This document shows positions 9,502 to 18,371 of a stretch of DNA of 56,509 nt, piece after piece. A program made the position numbers and the translations under genes. Positions within the stretch are counted from its first letter, which is position 1; every line of letters begins with the position of its first letter. The stretch is from an uncultured Caulobacterales bacterium (GTDB taxonomy: Bacteria; Pseudomonadota; Alphaproteobacteria; Caulobacterales; Maricaulaceae). The notes under the pieces were generated by a model, which did no database searches, was not told the origin of the DNA, and saw only the letters and a program-made list of their open reading frames with translations. The stretch covers positions 1-56,509 of the forward strand of contig CALKXY010000007.1 of assembly GCA_938003545.1 (NCBI GenBank), in the 5' to 3' direction.

Positions 9502-10581
9502 TTAAGCGACCCAAAAAGCCTCTGGGTGCGCCTTTAATAGTCTGTCTTGCCACGCGTTTATGTGCTCATTCTTAACGCAGGCAACAATACATCCTCCAAA
9601 TCCGCCGCCGGTCAGGCGTGCACCTGTCGCGCCGAAGGCTTGCGCATCGGCAACAAGCGCGTCTACGGGCTCAACAGACATTTCGAAATCATCCCGCATG
9701 GATATGTGGCTTTCATTCATGAGCGCGCCGAAGTCTTCTAAGCGACCCTCACTGAGAGCCTTTGTGGCGGCCATAGTGCGGCGATGTTCTGTCACGCAAT
9801 GTCTGGCGCGGCGAAAAATGGCGTCTGGTAAGTGTTTCAATGCATTTAAGTCATCATCATTCATCCGACAGATATCATCTCGGCCAGCGGCAGCTTTGAC
9901 GGCGTCACATTCTTCTTTTCGAATTTTGTACCGTCCTTCATTTAATTGGCGGAATACACCAGAATGAATGACAACCATTTTATGGGTTTTGGGCAGGTCA
10001 ACCAAATCGAAGTTTAGCGTTTCCGTATTGAGCGATAGAGCTTGTCCTGGGCGGGCAATTGCGACGGCCATTTGGTCCATTATTCCACAAGGCATGCCGA
10101 TATAGTCGTTCTCTACTTTGCGCGCGAGGACGGCAATTTCAGTGTCTGATAACTCTGCTGAGGCGAGATCACGGGCTGCGCGCAAGACGCCGACTGTGAT
10201 GGCGGCGGAGGAGGAAATACCAGCGCCAAATGGAAGTGTTGTTATAACGGCCATATCGGCACCATTGGGTCCAAACCCTTCGGAGTGAGCGAGTTGCAAT
10301 GCGCCCGTGATGTAATCTGACCAATGTTCAGACGCCGCATCGCCCATGCCGCGTTTGGCAATGTCATCAAATGAGTCTGACCCAATATTTATACGACCAT
10401 CTTCTCGTGGGGATAAAGCGATTGTTACGCCAAGGTCCAAGGCGGTCGGTAAAACGCGGCCACCATTATAATCAACATGTTCGCCAATTAAATTGACGCG
10501 TCCTGGTGTAAAGCCGCAAATGGCTGGCGTTACGTCAAACAAGCGTTTGAAGGCGTCTTCGATCGCATCATATTGTGTCAT
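9502..10581 (-). CDS. galK: Galactokinase
   Basis: 359 residues. Phosphorylates galactose at C1 with ATP, the entry step of the Leloir pathway. The three GHMP-kinase motifs are intact: GRVNLIGEHVDYNGG near residue 26, PFGAGISSSAA in the middle and ARLTGGGFGGCIVA near the C terminus. The start ATG overlaps the galT stop by 4 nt (ATGA), so galT and galK are translationally coupled. It sits with a DeoR regulator, alpha-galactosidase and sugar transporters, confirming a catabolic role. Confidence 0.95.
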   Translation of the reverse strand: MTQYDAIEDAFKRLFDVTPAICGFTPGRVNLIGEHVDYNGGRVLPTALDLGVTIALSPREDGRINIGSDSFDDIAKRGMGDAASEHWSDYITGALQLAHSEGFGPNGADMAVITTLPFGAGISSSAAITVGVLRAARDLASAELSDTEIAVLARKVENDYIGMPCGIMDQMAVAIARPGQALSLNTETLNFDLVDLPKTHKMVVIHSGVFRQLNEGRYKIRKEECDAVKAAAGRDDICRMNDDDLNALKHLPDAIFRRARHCVTEHRRTMAATKALSEGRLEDFGALMNESHISMRDDFEMSVEPVDALVADAQAFGATGARLTGGGFGGCIVACVKNEHINAWQDRLLKAHPEAFWVA

Positions 10582-11660
10582 AGCGCACGTAGCTCCTGAG
10601 CGGCGCTTTCCGGCATAACGTCGACTGTAAACGCTCCTGTCGATTGCTCGACGCTGGCCAAATATTTAATGCGGCCGGGGGAACGCATCAGCGGATAAAA
10701 CTTTGCATGAAACTGCCAATCGGCTTCAAGACCAATCGGTGCGGCATGTAAGGAGAGCATATAAGGTGTAACCTGACCGAAGAGCGCATCATAACGGCGG
10801 GTCATGTCGCCAAGTAGTTCGGCAAAGCCTGCGGCTTCGTCTTCAGTAAACTCCCAAGGGCCTTTTACAGGGCGGCGCGGTACGAGATACGTCTCATATG
10901 GGAAACGTGCAAAAGGTGGACAGACGGCATCAATGCCGCCAGCCTCTGCGACGCCGTAAGTGTCGATACCTTCCGCCATATGCGCGGCGAGATCATATCC
11001 ACCTTGGAATCCTGCGGCTGCGTCACGCTGGACTTTTGGCACAAAGGGAAATGCATAAATTTGGCCATGTGGATGATGCAAGGTTACACCAACGGCTTCG
11101 CCGCGACTTTCAAAGGGTAAGACAAATTTGCAGCCTTGCGCGAAGAGGTCTGCGTATCGATCATTCCATGCCGAAAGCAATAGCCTGCGTTTATCTTGTC
11201 CAATCGTGTGTAAGTTTCCAGATTGCTCAGGCGTATAAACGACAACGTCGCAATGGCCTTTGGCGACGGCGCTTTCGACGCCAGCTACACTTTGCGGCGC
11301 AGGGGCTTCGCGGTGAAGGCTGGTGAATTTATTCTCAAAGATAGCGAGTTCGAAATCGGTAAACGGAATTTCTGTCGCTGCCCCCCCTGGTTTTGTAGGC
11401 GAGAGCGGGTCATCTGCTGCCGAAGGTTTAAAGGTACGGTTTTGGCGGTGCGGCGCATATACATTCCATTCGCGGCGCAAGGGATGCCAACGTAATTCCC
11501 CGCCTTTTGCGACTTCACCGTCGTCTTCGGCTTGTGGAGCTTCTGTATGCGGGGTGTAGCCATAAAGCCGTAGAGGGCGTCCATCAGCTTTCGTAAACAA
11601 ACGTCGGTGAACTGTTTGTCCTGCAGGAGAGAGTGTTAGTTTTTCAAGGTGGTCGGTCAT
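10578..11660 (-). CDS. galT: Galactose-1-phosphate uridylyltransferase
   Basis: About 360 residues. Transfers UMP from UDP-glucose to galactose-1-phosphate. The catalytic HPHGQ is present near residue 190, with the upstream FENKF(T)SL motif and the CPPFARFPYE and FHAKFYPL blocks. I chose the ATG at 11660 over the one at 11693 because the latter lies inside the ATGTTCGAA motif shared with the receptor promoter, so it is more likely operator DNA. The zinc-binding CxxC of E. coli GalT near residue 52 is not seen. galE, needed to complete the cycle, is not in the window. Confidence 0.92.
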   Translation of the reverse strand: MTDHLEKLTLSPAGQTVHRRLFTKADGRPLRLYGYTPHTEAPQAEDDGEVAKGGELRWHPLRREWNVYAPHRQNRTFKPSAADDPLSPTKPGGAATEIPFTDFELAIFENKFTSLHREAPAPQSVAGVESAVAKGHCDVVVYTPEQSGNLHTIGQDKRRLLLSAWNDRYADLFAQGCKFVLPFESRGEAVGVTLHHPHGQIYAFPFVPKVQRDAAAGFQGGYDLAAHMAEGIDTYGVAEAGGIDAVCPPFARFPYETYLVPRRPVKGPWEFTEDEAAGFAELLGDMTRRYDALFGQVTPYMLSLHAAPIGLEADWQFHAKFYPLMRSPGRIKYLASVEQSTGAFTVDVMPESAAQELRAL

Positions 11661-11680
11661 ATACGAACGTCCGTAATTTG

Positions 11681-11697
11681 CGAATTCGAACATTCTC
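11681..11697. promoter_or_regulatory. Candidate operator upstream of galTK
   Basis: CGAATTCGAACAT: on the minus strand it contains ATGTTCGAA (11693 to 11685) next to an 8-bp palindrome CGAATTCG (11681-11688). The same 9-mer recurs at 12673-12681 and 12887-12895 in front of the receptor gene, with the DeoR-family gene between them. Confidence 0.5.
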
Positions 11698-11786
11698 TAT
11701 CTTCGTCTTTTCGATATGACTAGCCCGTTTTCACTTTCTTAGACCGAAAATTTGGCATTTTAATTTATTTGACTTATGGAGGCCGT

Positions 11787-12560
11787 ATGACCGCTTTTAC
11801 ACCTTCCAAACGACAATCAGCGATTTTGAACATGGTTGGCCGTGATGGGTTTGTCGCGACGGAAGCGATGGTGGCTGAATTTAATGTCACGCCTCAGACC
11901 ATCCGCCGCGATTTGAACGAGTTGGGCCAAGAGGGGCTCTTAACGCGTTTTCATGGTGGCGCAGGGCAGGCGAAGAGCGCAGAGAACCAGCCCTATGCAG
12001 ACCGTCTGCGCAGTGGTGTGCGCGCCAAACAGAAAATTGCAGAAGTAACGGCGTCTTTAATCCCGAATGGTGCATCCTTGTTTCTAAACATTGGGACAAC
12101 GACAGAAGCTGTTGCTCAAGCCCTTTTGCGACACGAGGATCTTCATGTCGTGACCAATAATATACATGTCGCGCAAATCCTCAGCCGAAATGAAAGTTTC
12201 CGTATCATGCTGGCAGGTGGCCAAGTTCGCAATCAAGATGGCGGCATAACCGGCGCCGCCGCTGTTGATTTTGTCGATAGTTTCCGCATGGATATCGGGA
12301 TCGTCGGCATTAGTGGAATCGATGAAGACGGGTCTTTGCTGGACTTTGACCCGGAGGAAATCCGCACGGCGCAGTCTATCTTGCGGAATTCACGCAAGGT
12401 GATCCTTGTGGCTGATCAACATAAATTTGGTCGTCGGGCTATGAACCGCATGGGGGACTTATCTGATCTGGATATGTTGGTAACGGATGCGCCATTGGCT
12501 CCAACTTATGACGTGATGTGCACTGAGTCAGATGTAGAGGTTCGAATTGCTTCGGACTAA
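11787..12560 (+). CDS. DeoR/GlpR-family transcriptional regulator of galactose genes
   Basis: 257 residues from the ATG at 11787, which is preceded by GGAGG; a TTG-type extension to 11769 is less likely. The N-terminal winged helix reads ILNMVGRDGFVATEAMV, then VTPQTIRRDLNELGQEG (the DeoR recognition helix), followed by TRFHGGA. The C-terminal sugar-phosphate sensor domain has the ISOCOT-like FLNIGTTTEAVAQAL and VVTNNIHVA. DeoR proteins are usually repressors released by a phosphorylated sugar. Galactose-1-phosphate or tagatose-type phosphates are plausible effectors. It lies between galTK and the receptor/GH36/symporter genes and probably binds the ATGTTCGAA sites. Confidence 0.85.
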   Translation: MTAFTPSKRQSAILNMVGRDGFVATEAMVAEFNVTPQTIRRDLNELGQEGLLTRFHGGAGQAKSAENQPYADRLRSGVRAKQKIAEVTASLIPNGASLFLNIGTTTEAVAQALLRHEDLHVVTNNIHVAQILSRNESFRIMLAGGQVRNQDGGITGAAAVDFVDSFRMDIGIVGISGIDEDGSLLDFDPEEIRTAQSILRNSRKVILVADQHKFGRRAMNRMGDLSDLDMLVTDAPLAPTYDVMCTESDVEVRIASD

Positions 12561-13011
12561 GCCTTGATCATTGTTTAGGCGTATTATTTTTCAATAATGT
12601 AAAGTTTTGAGGGATTTTTGCCTCTAAAACCATAACTCGAACTCGAACGTGTCATTATGTTGAACATTCAAGATGTTCGAATGGGAACTGTTCCTAGATG
12701 TGATATACATAGTCATCCACGCGAATTTCAATCTTAATAGCAGCTGCGCGACATTAACGATTTGAGTCTCTATTCACCCCTAAATCCCCAAAATCATTGA
12801 GGCATGTTGAAGTGATCCACTGTGATTAATGTCGATTTTCGTGAAGAATACTGAATGACAGCGGTGTCATGGTGCAGATTTGTCACATGTTCGAAAGAGA
12901 ACATCACTTTCTTCTCACGGCGGGTTGACCGTCTCGTCAGGTGGCGGCAATTGCGGGGTATAAAAAAAGACCTGCAACGTCGGGCAAAACATACGTGAGG
13001 GAGTCACAAAC
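12561..13011. promoter_or_regulatory. Regulatory region of the galactoside TonB receptor with clustered dyads
   Basis: 451 bases without a gene. It contains ATGTTGAACAT (12657-12667), overlapping GAACAT-TCAAG-ATGTTC (12662-12678), and further down ATGTTC-GAAAGA-GAACAT (12887-12904). Both latter dyads contain ATGTTCGAA, as in front of galT. A weak hairpin (GAGG/CCTC within 12605-12629) may end the regulator transcript. GTGAGGGAG just before 13012 is the ribosome-binding site of the receptor. Confidence 0.55.
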
Positions 13012-15978
13012 ATGAAACTTACAAAATCTCTTCTGGCCTGTACGGCCGGTACAGTCGCTATGATGGCATCATTGCCTGCCATGGCACAAACAAGCGACGA
13101 AGATGTCGTTGTCGCAACGGGTATTCGCAGCTCTTTGAAGCAATCTTTGGACATTAAGCGTAGTTCGAACCAAGTTGTTGATGCGATTTCTGCGGAAGAT
13201 GTCGGCAAATTCCCAGACAGCAACATCGCTGAATCACTACAGCGTATCACAGGTGTAGCGATTGACCGTTCCGGCGGCGAAGGACAATTCATTACAGTTC
13301 GGGGCCTAGGACCAGAATTCAACACTGTCACATTGAACAACCGCACACTGGCAACTGACAATGATGGCCGTGAGTTCTCTTTCGATGTCATTTCATCTGA
13401 CATCATTCAGCGTGCTGAAGTCTTCAAAACATCTACACCGAACCTTCAGTCTGGCGGCATTGGCGCAAACGTTAATATCGTTACGGCCCGCCCATTGGAG
13501 CGTCCAGGTACGCATTTGACGGGTTCAATTTCCGGTACATATGATACACTTCGCGAAGATATCTCTCCTGAAGGCTCACTCGTCGGGTCTTGGACAAATG
13601 AAAGCAATACGTTCGGCCTTGCTGGCGGTGTTTCATATTCTGACCGCGCAACACAACGTGACCGCGTTCTAACGAACGGCTTCTCTTCCCGAGCGGGCGA
13701 TGATTTCATCGACGCCCCTGAAACCTCCACCGGTTTGGATGCGACATCTATTGCTGCCCTTCCAGAAGGTGCGCGTGTTCAGCAACAGGCCATTGTTAGC
13801 CGCGATATTCAAGATCGCGAACGTCTTACACTTAACGGTACAGCCCAATTCCGCCCAACGGATGCGATCGAGCTAACTATTGACGGCTTATATTCTGAGT
13901 TTGATGTTCAGTCTACGGATACGCAATTTTCGGGCTTCTTTAGCCCGCCATTTATCAATCCAGTTATTGATGCAAACGGGACTGTCACATCTTTCTCTCG
14001 TCCTGGCCAAGACTTCTTGACGCGTAACCCATTGTTGGACGTTGAAGATGCAGGTGATACAGCTAGTGAACTCGATACACAAATTGGTTTGTCCCAGAAT
14101 GATAATGTTCTAACGTCTAACAACCGTAAGGCTGAAACATATCTTATCGGTGCGAATTTGAATTGGGAACTGAGCGATTCCGTAACAGCTAACTTTGACA
14201 TCTCGACATCAAAAGCTGAGCGCGATGGCACGAACCCATTCGTTGTTCTGGGTGCATTGGCGCCTGCATCGCCTTTGATTTCCTTGCCTGACAACGCTGA
14301 GATCACGACACTAGAAAATATTGTCGGTGCGCAAGATACTTCAATTCAGCGTTTGCATTTTGTAAATGTCAACCGTCAACTGGTTGAAGATGAAATTTTT
14401 GAATTAAAAGGTGGTTTTGATTGGGCTGCAAATAATGCGCTGAACACAGTGATCAGCGTTGGTGCGAGCTATTCTGATCGTGAGAAATCACGGGATCAGT
14501 TTGATAACTTCTCACCAACACAAGGTGGTTCAATCTTCTGTGCATTTTGTGGTTATAATGTCGACTTTGATGACTCTATTCTTTCTGAAGTCAATCTTGA
14601 TGGTTTCTTGAGTGGCGTTGATGGCGCAGATAGAATTCCGACAAACTTCCTGACATCTACGTTTGATCAGGCTTTTGCGGTTCTTAACTCCGATGCAAAT
14701 ATTTTTGACCGGGCACGTATTCCGGGGTTTGCTGCAGGTGAATTAAATACGCTGACGGATGATCCTGATGACTTGTTTACTGAAGAAACAGCTTTGGCTG
14801 CCTTTAACGCGGCGGGTGCTGACCTTCAGGCGCGTCGCGATGCATCGGATTCGATCTTTGGTTTCTTTGATCCTGACCTAAACCCAGGTGCAAGTTTTGC
14901 AGTCGATGAAACGGTTACAGCCATCTATTTTAACTCTTCATGGGAAGCGTCTCTTGGGGCCGTTCCATTCGCAGCTAACTTTGGTTTCCGGGTTGCGCGG
15001 ACTGAGACAACATCAGTCGGTGTTGATCAGCCAGTTATTCGCTTCCGTGAATCGCCAGGTGATACGCAGCTTGAGGTGGATTTTGGTCCGACGACTGCTG
15101 TGCAAATTGATAACGCTTACACAAACTTCCTACCGTCCGCGAATATCAAATTTGATATCTCGGAGGATAAGATTATCCGTTTGGCGGCTTCGCAGACCGT
15201 GACGCGTCCAACACTGACAGCTTTGGGTGTTGCGAACCAATTTGGTGGGCGTGCAGATGCGCCAACAAGTGGTGGTGGTAACCCAACATTGGAAGCGTTT
15301 GAGTCAACAAACTTTGATGCCGCTTTTGAGTGGTATATTGATGATTTGAGCTTCTTTGGATTGACAGGATTTTACAAAGATTTTGGCAATTTCATTGAAT
15401 CCCAAACGTTACCAGTCAGCCGACCGGTTATTTTCCCAGCAGGTAACATTTCAAACCCATCAGCCGCAAATGTAACAAGAAATGTAGATTTCTTAGATAC
15501 TCGTGATCAAAATGGTGAAACAGGCAGAATCTTCGGTGTCGAAGTTGCGGCGCAGAAAGCCTTTGAGAATGGTTTCGGCGTGCAGGCTAACTACACATTC
15601 GTTGATAGCAGCATCAATCGTGCGCAAGGGTCTGCTTTTGCAGGTTTAGATTATAATGGTCTGTCTCCACATTCCTTCAACGTCAGTGGTTTCTATGAAA
15701 AAGGTCCAATTCAAGCCCGCGTCAGCTATAACTATCGTGATGAGTTCTTGGTCATAGGCTCGGATCCGACGGCTCAAGGCGAACCGCGTGAGCGTGAAGC
15801 CTTTGGTCAAGTTGATTTCGCAGCCTCATACGATTTGACAGATACGTTCCAAGTTTTTGGTGAAGGTGTTAACTTGCTAGGCGAAGATCGTCGTGATTTC
15901 TCACGCTTTGAGAACCGCTTCCTAGAATATGAAAACACAGGCAGCCGCTTTACATTAGGTGTGCGTGGATCTTTCTAG
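13012..15978 (+). CDS. TonB-dependent outer-membrane receptor, probably for alpha-galactosides
   Basis: 988 residues; the ATG follows a GAGGGAG site. The signal peptide covers about residues 1-25 (KSLLACTAGTVAMMASLP, cleavage after AMA). A plug domain follows (VVVATGIRSSLKQSLDIKR, then DVGKFPDSNIAESLQRITGV and ITVRGLGPEFNTV), then a beta barrel ending in an aromatic C terminus (GVRGSF). This is the long, Caulobacter-type receptor class used for oligosaccharide uptake. GH36 alpha-galactosidase and a sugar symporter lie directly downstream, so raffinose/melibiose-like galactosides or galactan fragments are the likely ligand. Upstream dyads point to control by the DeoR regulator. Confidence 0.85.
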   Translation: MKLTKSLLACTAGTVAMMASLPAMAQTSDEDVVVATGIRSSLKQSLDIKRSSNQVVDAISAEDVGKFPDSNIAESLQRITGVAIDRSGGEGQFITVRGLGPEFNTVTLNNRTLATDNDGREFSFDVISSDIIQRAEVFKTSTPNLQSGGIGANVNIVTARPLERPGTHLTGSISGTYDTLREDISPEGSLVGSWTNESNTFGLAGGVSYSDRATQRDRVLTNGFSSRAGDDFIDAPETSTGLDATSIAALPEGARVQQQAIVSRDIQDRERLTLNGTAQFRPTDAIELTIDGLYSEFDVQSTDTQFSGFFSPPFINPVIDANGTVTSFSRPGQDFLTRNPLLDVEDAGDTASELDTQIGLSQNDNVLTSNNRKAETYLIGANLNWELSDSVTANFDISTSKAERDGTNPFVVLGALAPASPLISLPDNAEITTLENIVGAQDTSIQRLHFVNVNRQLVEDEIFELKGGFDWAANNALNTVISVGASYSDREKSRDQFDNFSPTQGGSIFCAFCGYNVDFDDSILSEVNLDGFLSGVDGADRIPTNFLTSTFDQAFAVLNSDANIFDRARIPGFAAGELNTLTDDPDDLFTEETALAAFNAAGADLQARRDASDSIFGFFDPDLNPGASFAVDETVTAIYFNSSWEASLGAVPFAANFGFRVARTETTSVGVDQPVIRFRESPGDTQLEVDFGPTTAVQIDNAYTNFLPSANIKFDISEDKIIRLAASQTVTRPTLTALGVANQFGGRADAPTSGGGNPTLEAFESTNFDAAFEWYIDDLSFFGLTGFYKDFGNFIESQTLPVSRPVIFPAGNISNPSAANVTRNVDFLDTRDQNGETGRIFGVEVAAQKAFENGFGVQANYTFVDSSINRAQGSAFAGLDYNGLSPHSFNVSGFYEKGPIQARVSYNYRDEFLVIGSDPTAQGEPREREAFGQVDFAASYDLTDTFQVFGEGVNLLGEDRRDFSRFENRFLEYENTGSRFTLGVRGSF

Positions 15979-16009
15979 AGACCACTCTCTATATCTTTGA
16001 AACAAAATT

Positions 16010-16034
16010 GGGCGGCTTTGGCCGCCCTTTTTTT
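16010..16034 (+). terminator. Rho-independent terminator after the receptor gene
   Basis: GGGCGGC (16010-16016), loop TTTG, GCCGCCC (16021-16027), then seven T residues. It lies 32 bases after the receptor stop. It may act as an attenuator that lowers expression of the downstream enzyme genes relative to the receptor. Confidence 0.92.
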
Positions 16035-16100
16035 CCGCTATAACCCATTTTTGTCCACTGGCGATTGACCGCCACGCCCATTGAAAGTTATCGCCTCGAT

Positions 16101-18320
16101 ATGACTTCCTTGATTACGGTTTCAGACGACCAAACATTCGCATTATCCAATGCTCATTTTTCCTATGTTTTTAGAGTGTCCCCTGAAGGCATTCTTGAGC
16201 ATCTTCACTATGGCGGTTCAATTTCAGAACCGTTGAAAGTTGCGCGCCATCATCGCCGCACATTGCGCCACGTCGCATCCACATTCCAGGGGGGTAAATA
16301 TTACTCCCTCTCTGATACGCCGCAGGAGTACCCTGGATTCGGTACATCAGATTACCGTTTTCCTGCCGTTCATGGGCGGAACTCTGACGGCAATACCGTC
16401 TTTTCTCTACATTATAAGAAGCATCGGATCGTCACGGATAAACCTAAGATCAAGGGTCTGCCATCATCGCGCGGGGGTGAGTCAGAAACGCTGATCATAA
16501 CATTGCAAGATACATTGCATCGTCTGCGTGTTGAGCTGTCTTACACGATTTGGGAAGACCATGGCGTCTTGTCCCGCTCTGTGAGGTTTAAGAATCTCGG
16601 CGATAAAGAAATTCAGCTACAACATGCTTTTTCTTCCGCGCTGGACCTTCCAGCAGGCGAATATGAAATCCAACATTTTCACGGTACATGGGCCCGAGAG
16701 TTCAATGAGGAACGCACACCTGTTCCGCATGGCCGTTTTGTGGCCGACAGCGCGCGCGGTACATCCAGCGCAGCGCACAACCCTTACGTGGCCGTCTTAC
16801 AAAAAGGTGCGACAGAGACCTTCGGTCGCTGTTATGGCACAACGCTAGTGTATTCAGGCAACTTTGCCATTCATGTTGAAAAGGGTGAATTCGAAGATGT
16901 ACGAGTCTTGGCGGGTATTAACCCGTTTAATTTCCATTGGCGTCTAAAGCCGGGGAAAACATTTTCTACGCCCGAAGCTCTGCATGCCTATTCAGGCGAG
17001 GGCTTACGCGGCCTTTCTCATCATTGGCATGATTTCATTCGTGACAAAATTACACCTGAAAACTTCCGTGATAAACCGCGTCCAACGTATCTAAATACAT
17101 GGGAAGCTGCGTATTTTGATGTCGATGAAGACAAGGTCCTCGATCTCGCGGATAAGGCAAAAGACATTGGCGTGGACATGCTCGTCTTGGATGACGGGTG
17201 GTTCGAAGGCCGACAGGATGATACCTCGTCTCTCGGAGATTGGCGCGCGGATGCGAAACGTTTCCCATCAGGTATTCCTGCGCTTGCCAGTAAGGTGAAA
17301 GCCAAAGGCTTGAAATTCGGCATTTGGTTTGAACCTGAAATGGTCAATCCAAATAGTCAACTGTTTGAGGCTCACCCCGATTGGATTTTGCATGTTCCCG
17401 GACGTGTCCCGTCTTTGGGCCGGAACCAGCTTACGCTCGACCTATCTCGTACGGATGTTCAAGATTATCTTTTTGACGAAATCGATGCGATCTTATCTTG
17501 CGGCGATGTTGATTACGTAAAATGGGACATGAACCGGAATATGACCGAGGCAGGTTCCGCTGCCTTGCCTCGTAATCGCCAACGTGAGACGTCCCATCGC
17601 TATATTATCGGGCTGTATAAGCTGTTGCAGCGTTTGACCGAAAAATACCCAGATGTACTATTTGAAAACTGTGCATCGGGCGGCAACCGTTTTGACCTCG
17701 GTATGTTGTGTTACATGCCGCAGGGCTGGATTTCAGATATGTGCGACCCGATTGGGCGCTTGGCCATTATCAATGGCGCATCTTACTTGTTTCCCTTGGA
17801 TGTCACTGCGGCTTATATCGGGCCGTCGCCTAATCATCAAAATGGCCGTATAAGTTCCGTTAAGACGCGCTTCATGGCGGGTGTTTTCTGTGCAGCGCGT
17901 GGCGTATCGCTTTCTGAATCCGATATTGAAACCCATAAGGCTGAAGTTATCGAGCATATGAAATTTGCTAAAGAAACGGCAGATGACATGATCGGCGGAC
18001 GATTTGAGCGGGTGAAGACCTCCTCAAATGAAATCATCTGGCAATATACAACACGCGATGAAGCGACTGTTTATTTGGCTTACTTTCATATTCTATCTGC
18101 GCCGAACCTTCCGTTCAGGCGCGCGCGTATGGTGGGCCTCGATCCCGCTGCGGAATATAGCGTAGACGATAGTCATGATATTTTCCGCGGAGATGCGTTG
18201 ATGGAATCAGGAATGCCATTGCCGCAGGTGTCTACGGGCGAAAAAAATGACGATGTACGTTATATGCCAGACGGTGATTTTAGTTCGCACTTGTTTGTAT
18301 TTCGCAAGACGACAGTCTAG
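16101..18320 (+). CDS. Alpha-galactosidase, glycoside hydrolase family 36
   Basis: 739 residues from the ATG at 16101; a TTG at 16065 would add 12 residues and neither has a clear ribosome-binding site. Releases galactose from alpha-1,6-linked galactosides with retention. The nucleophile Asp is in VKWDMNR near residue 475. The acid/base Asp is in the SDMCDP block near 545. LDDGWF and GIWFEPEMVNP are further GH36 substrate-binding motifs. Length matches the ~720-740 aa homotetrameric bacterial class. There is no signal peptide, so it acts in the cytoplasm. This implies that intact oligosaccharide crosses the inner membrane, or that the enzyme works on what the symporter imports. Confidence 0.92.
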   Translation: MTSLITVSDDQTFALSNAHFSYVFRVSPEGILEHLHYGGSISEPLKVARHHRRTLRHVASTFQGGKYYSLSDTPQEYPGFGTSDYRFPAVHGRNSDGNTVFSLHYKKHRIVTDKPKIKGLPSSRGGESETLIITLQDTLHRLRVELSYTIWEDHGVLSRSVRFKNLGDKEIQLQHAFSSALDLPAGEYEIQHFHGTWAREFNEERTPVPHGRFVADSARGTSSAAHNPYVAVLQKGATETFGRCYGTTLVYSGNFAIHVEKGEFEDVRVLAGINPFNFHWRLKPGKTFSTPEALHAYSGEGLRGLSHHWHDFIRDKITPENFRDKPRPTYLNTWEAAYFDVDEDKVLDLADKAKDIGVDMLVLDDGWFEGRQDDTSSLGDWRADAKRFPSGIPALASKVKAKGLKFGIWFEPEMVNPNSQLFEAHPDWILHVPGRVPSLGRNQLTLDLSRTDVQDYLFDEIDAILSCGDVDYVKWDMNRNMTEAGSAALPRNRQRETSHRYIIGLYKLLQRLTEKYPDVLFENCASGGNRFDLGMLCYMPQGWISDMCDPIGRLAIINGASYLFPLDVTAAYIGPSPNHQNGRISSVKTRFMAGVFCAARGVSLSESDIETHKAEVIEHMKFAKETADDMIGGRFERVKTSSNEIIWQYTTRDEATVYLAYFHILSAPNLPFRRARMVGLDPAAEYSVDDSHDIFRGDALMESGMPLPQVSTGEKNDDVRYMPDGDFSSHLFVFRKTTV

Positions 18321-18371
18321 GCAGGGCTTACGTAACGACCTTCGAGAACGGAGGCGAGATGGGGAAAGAAA

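Noticed and set aside
11661-11693. ATG at 11693 as galT start
   Set aside because: It is part of the ATGTTCGAA motif shared with the receptor promoter; GalT homology begins after the ATG at 11660.
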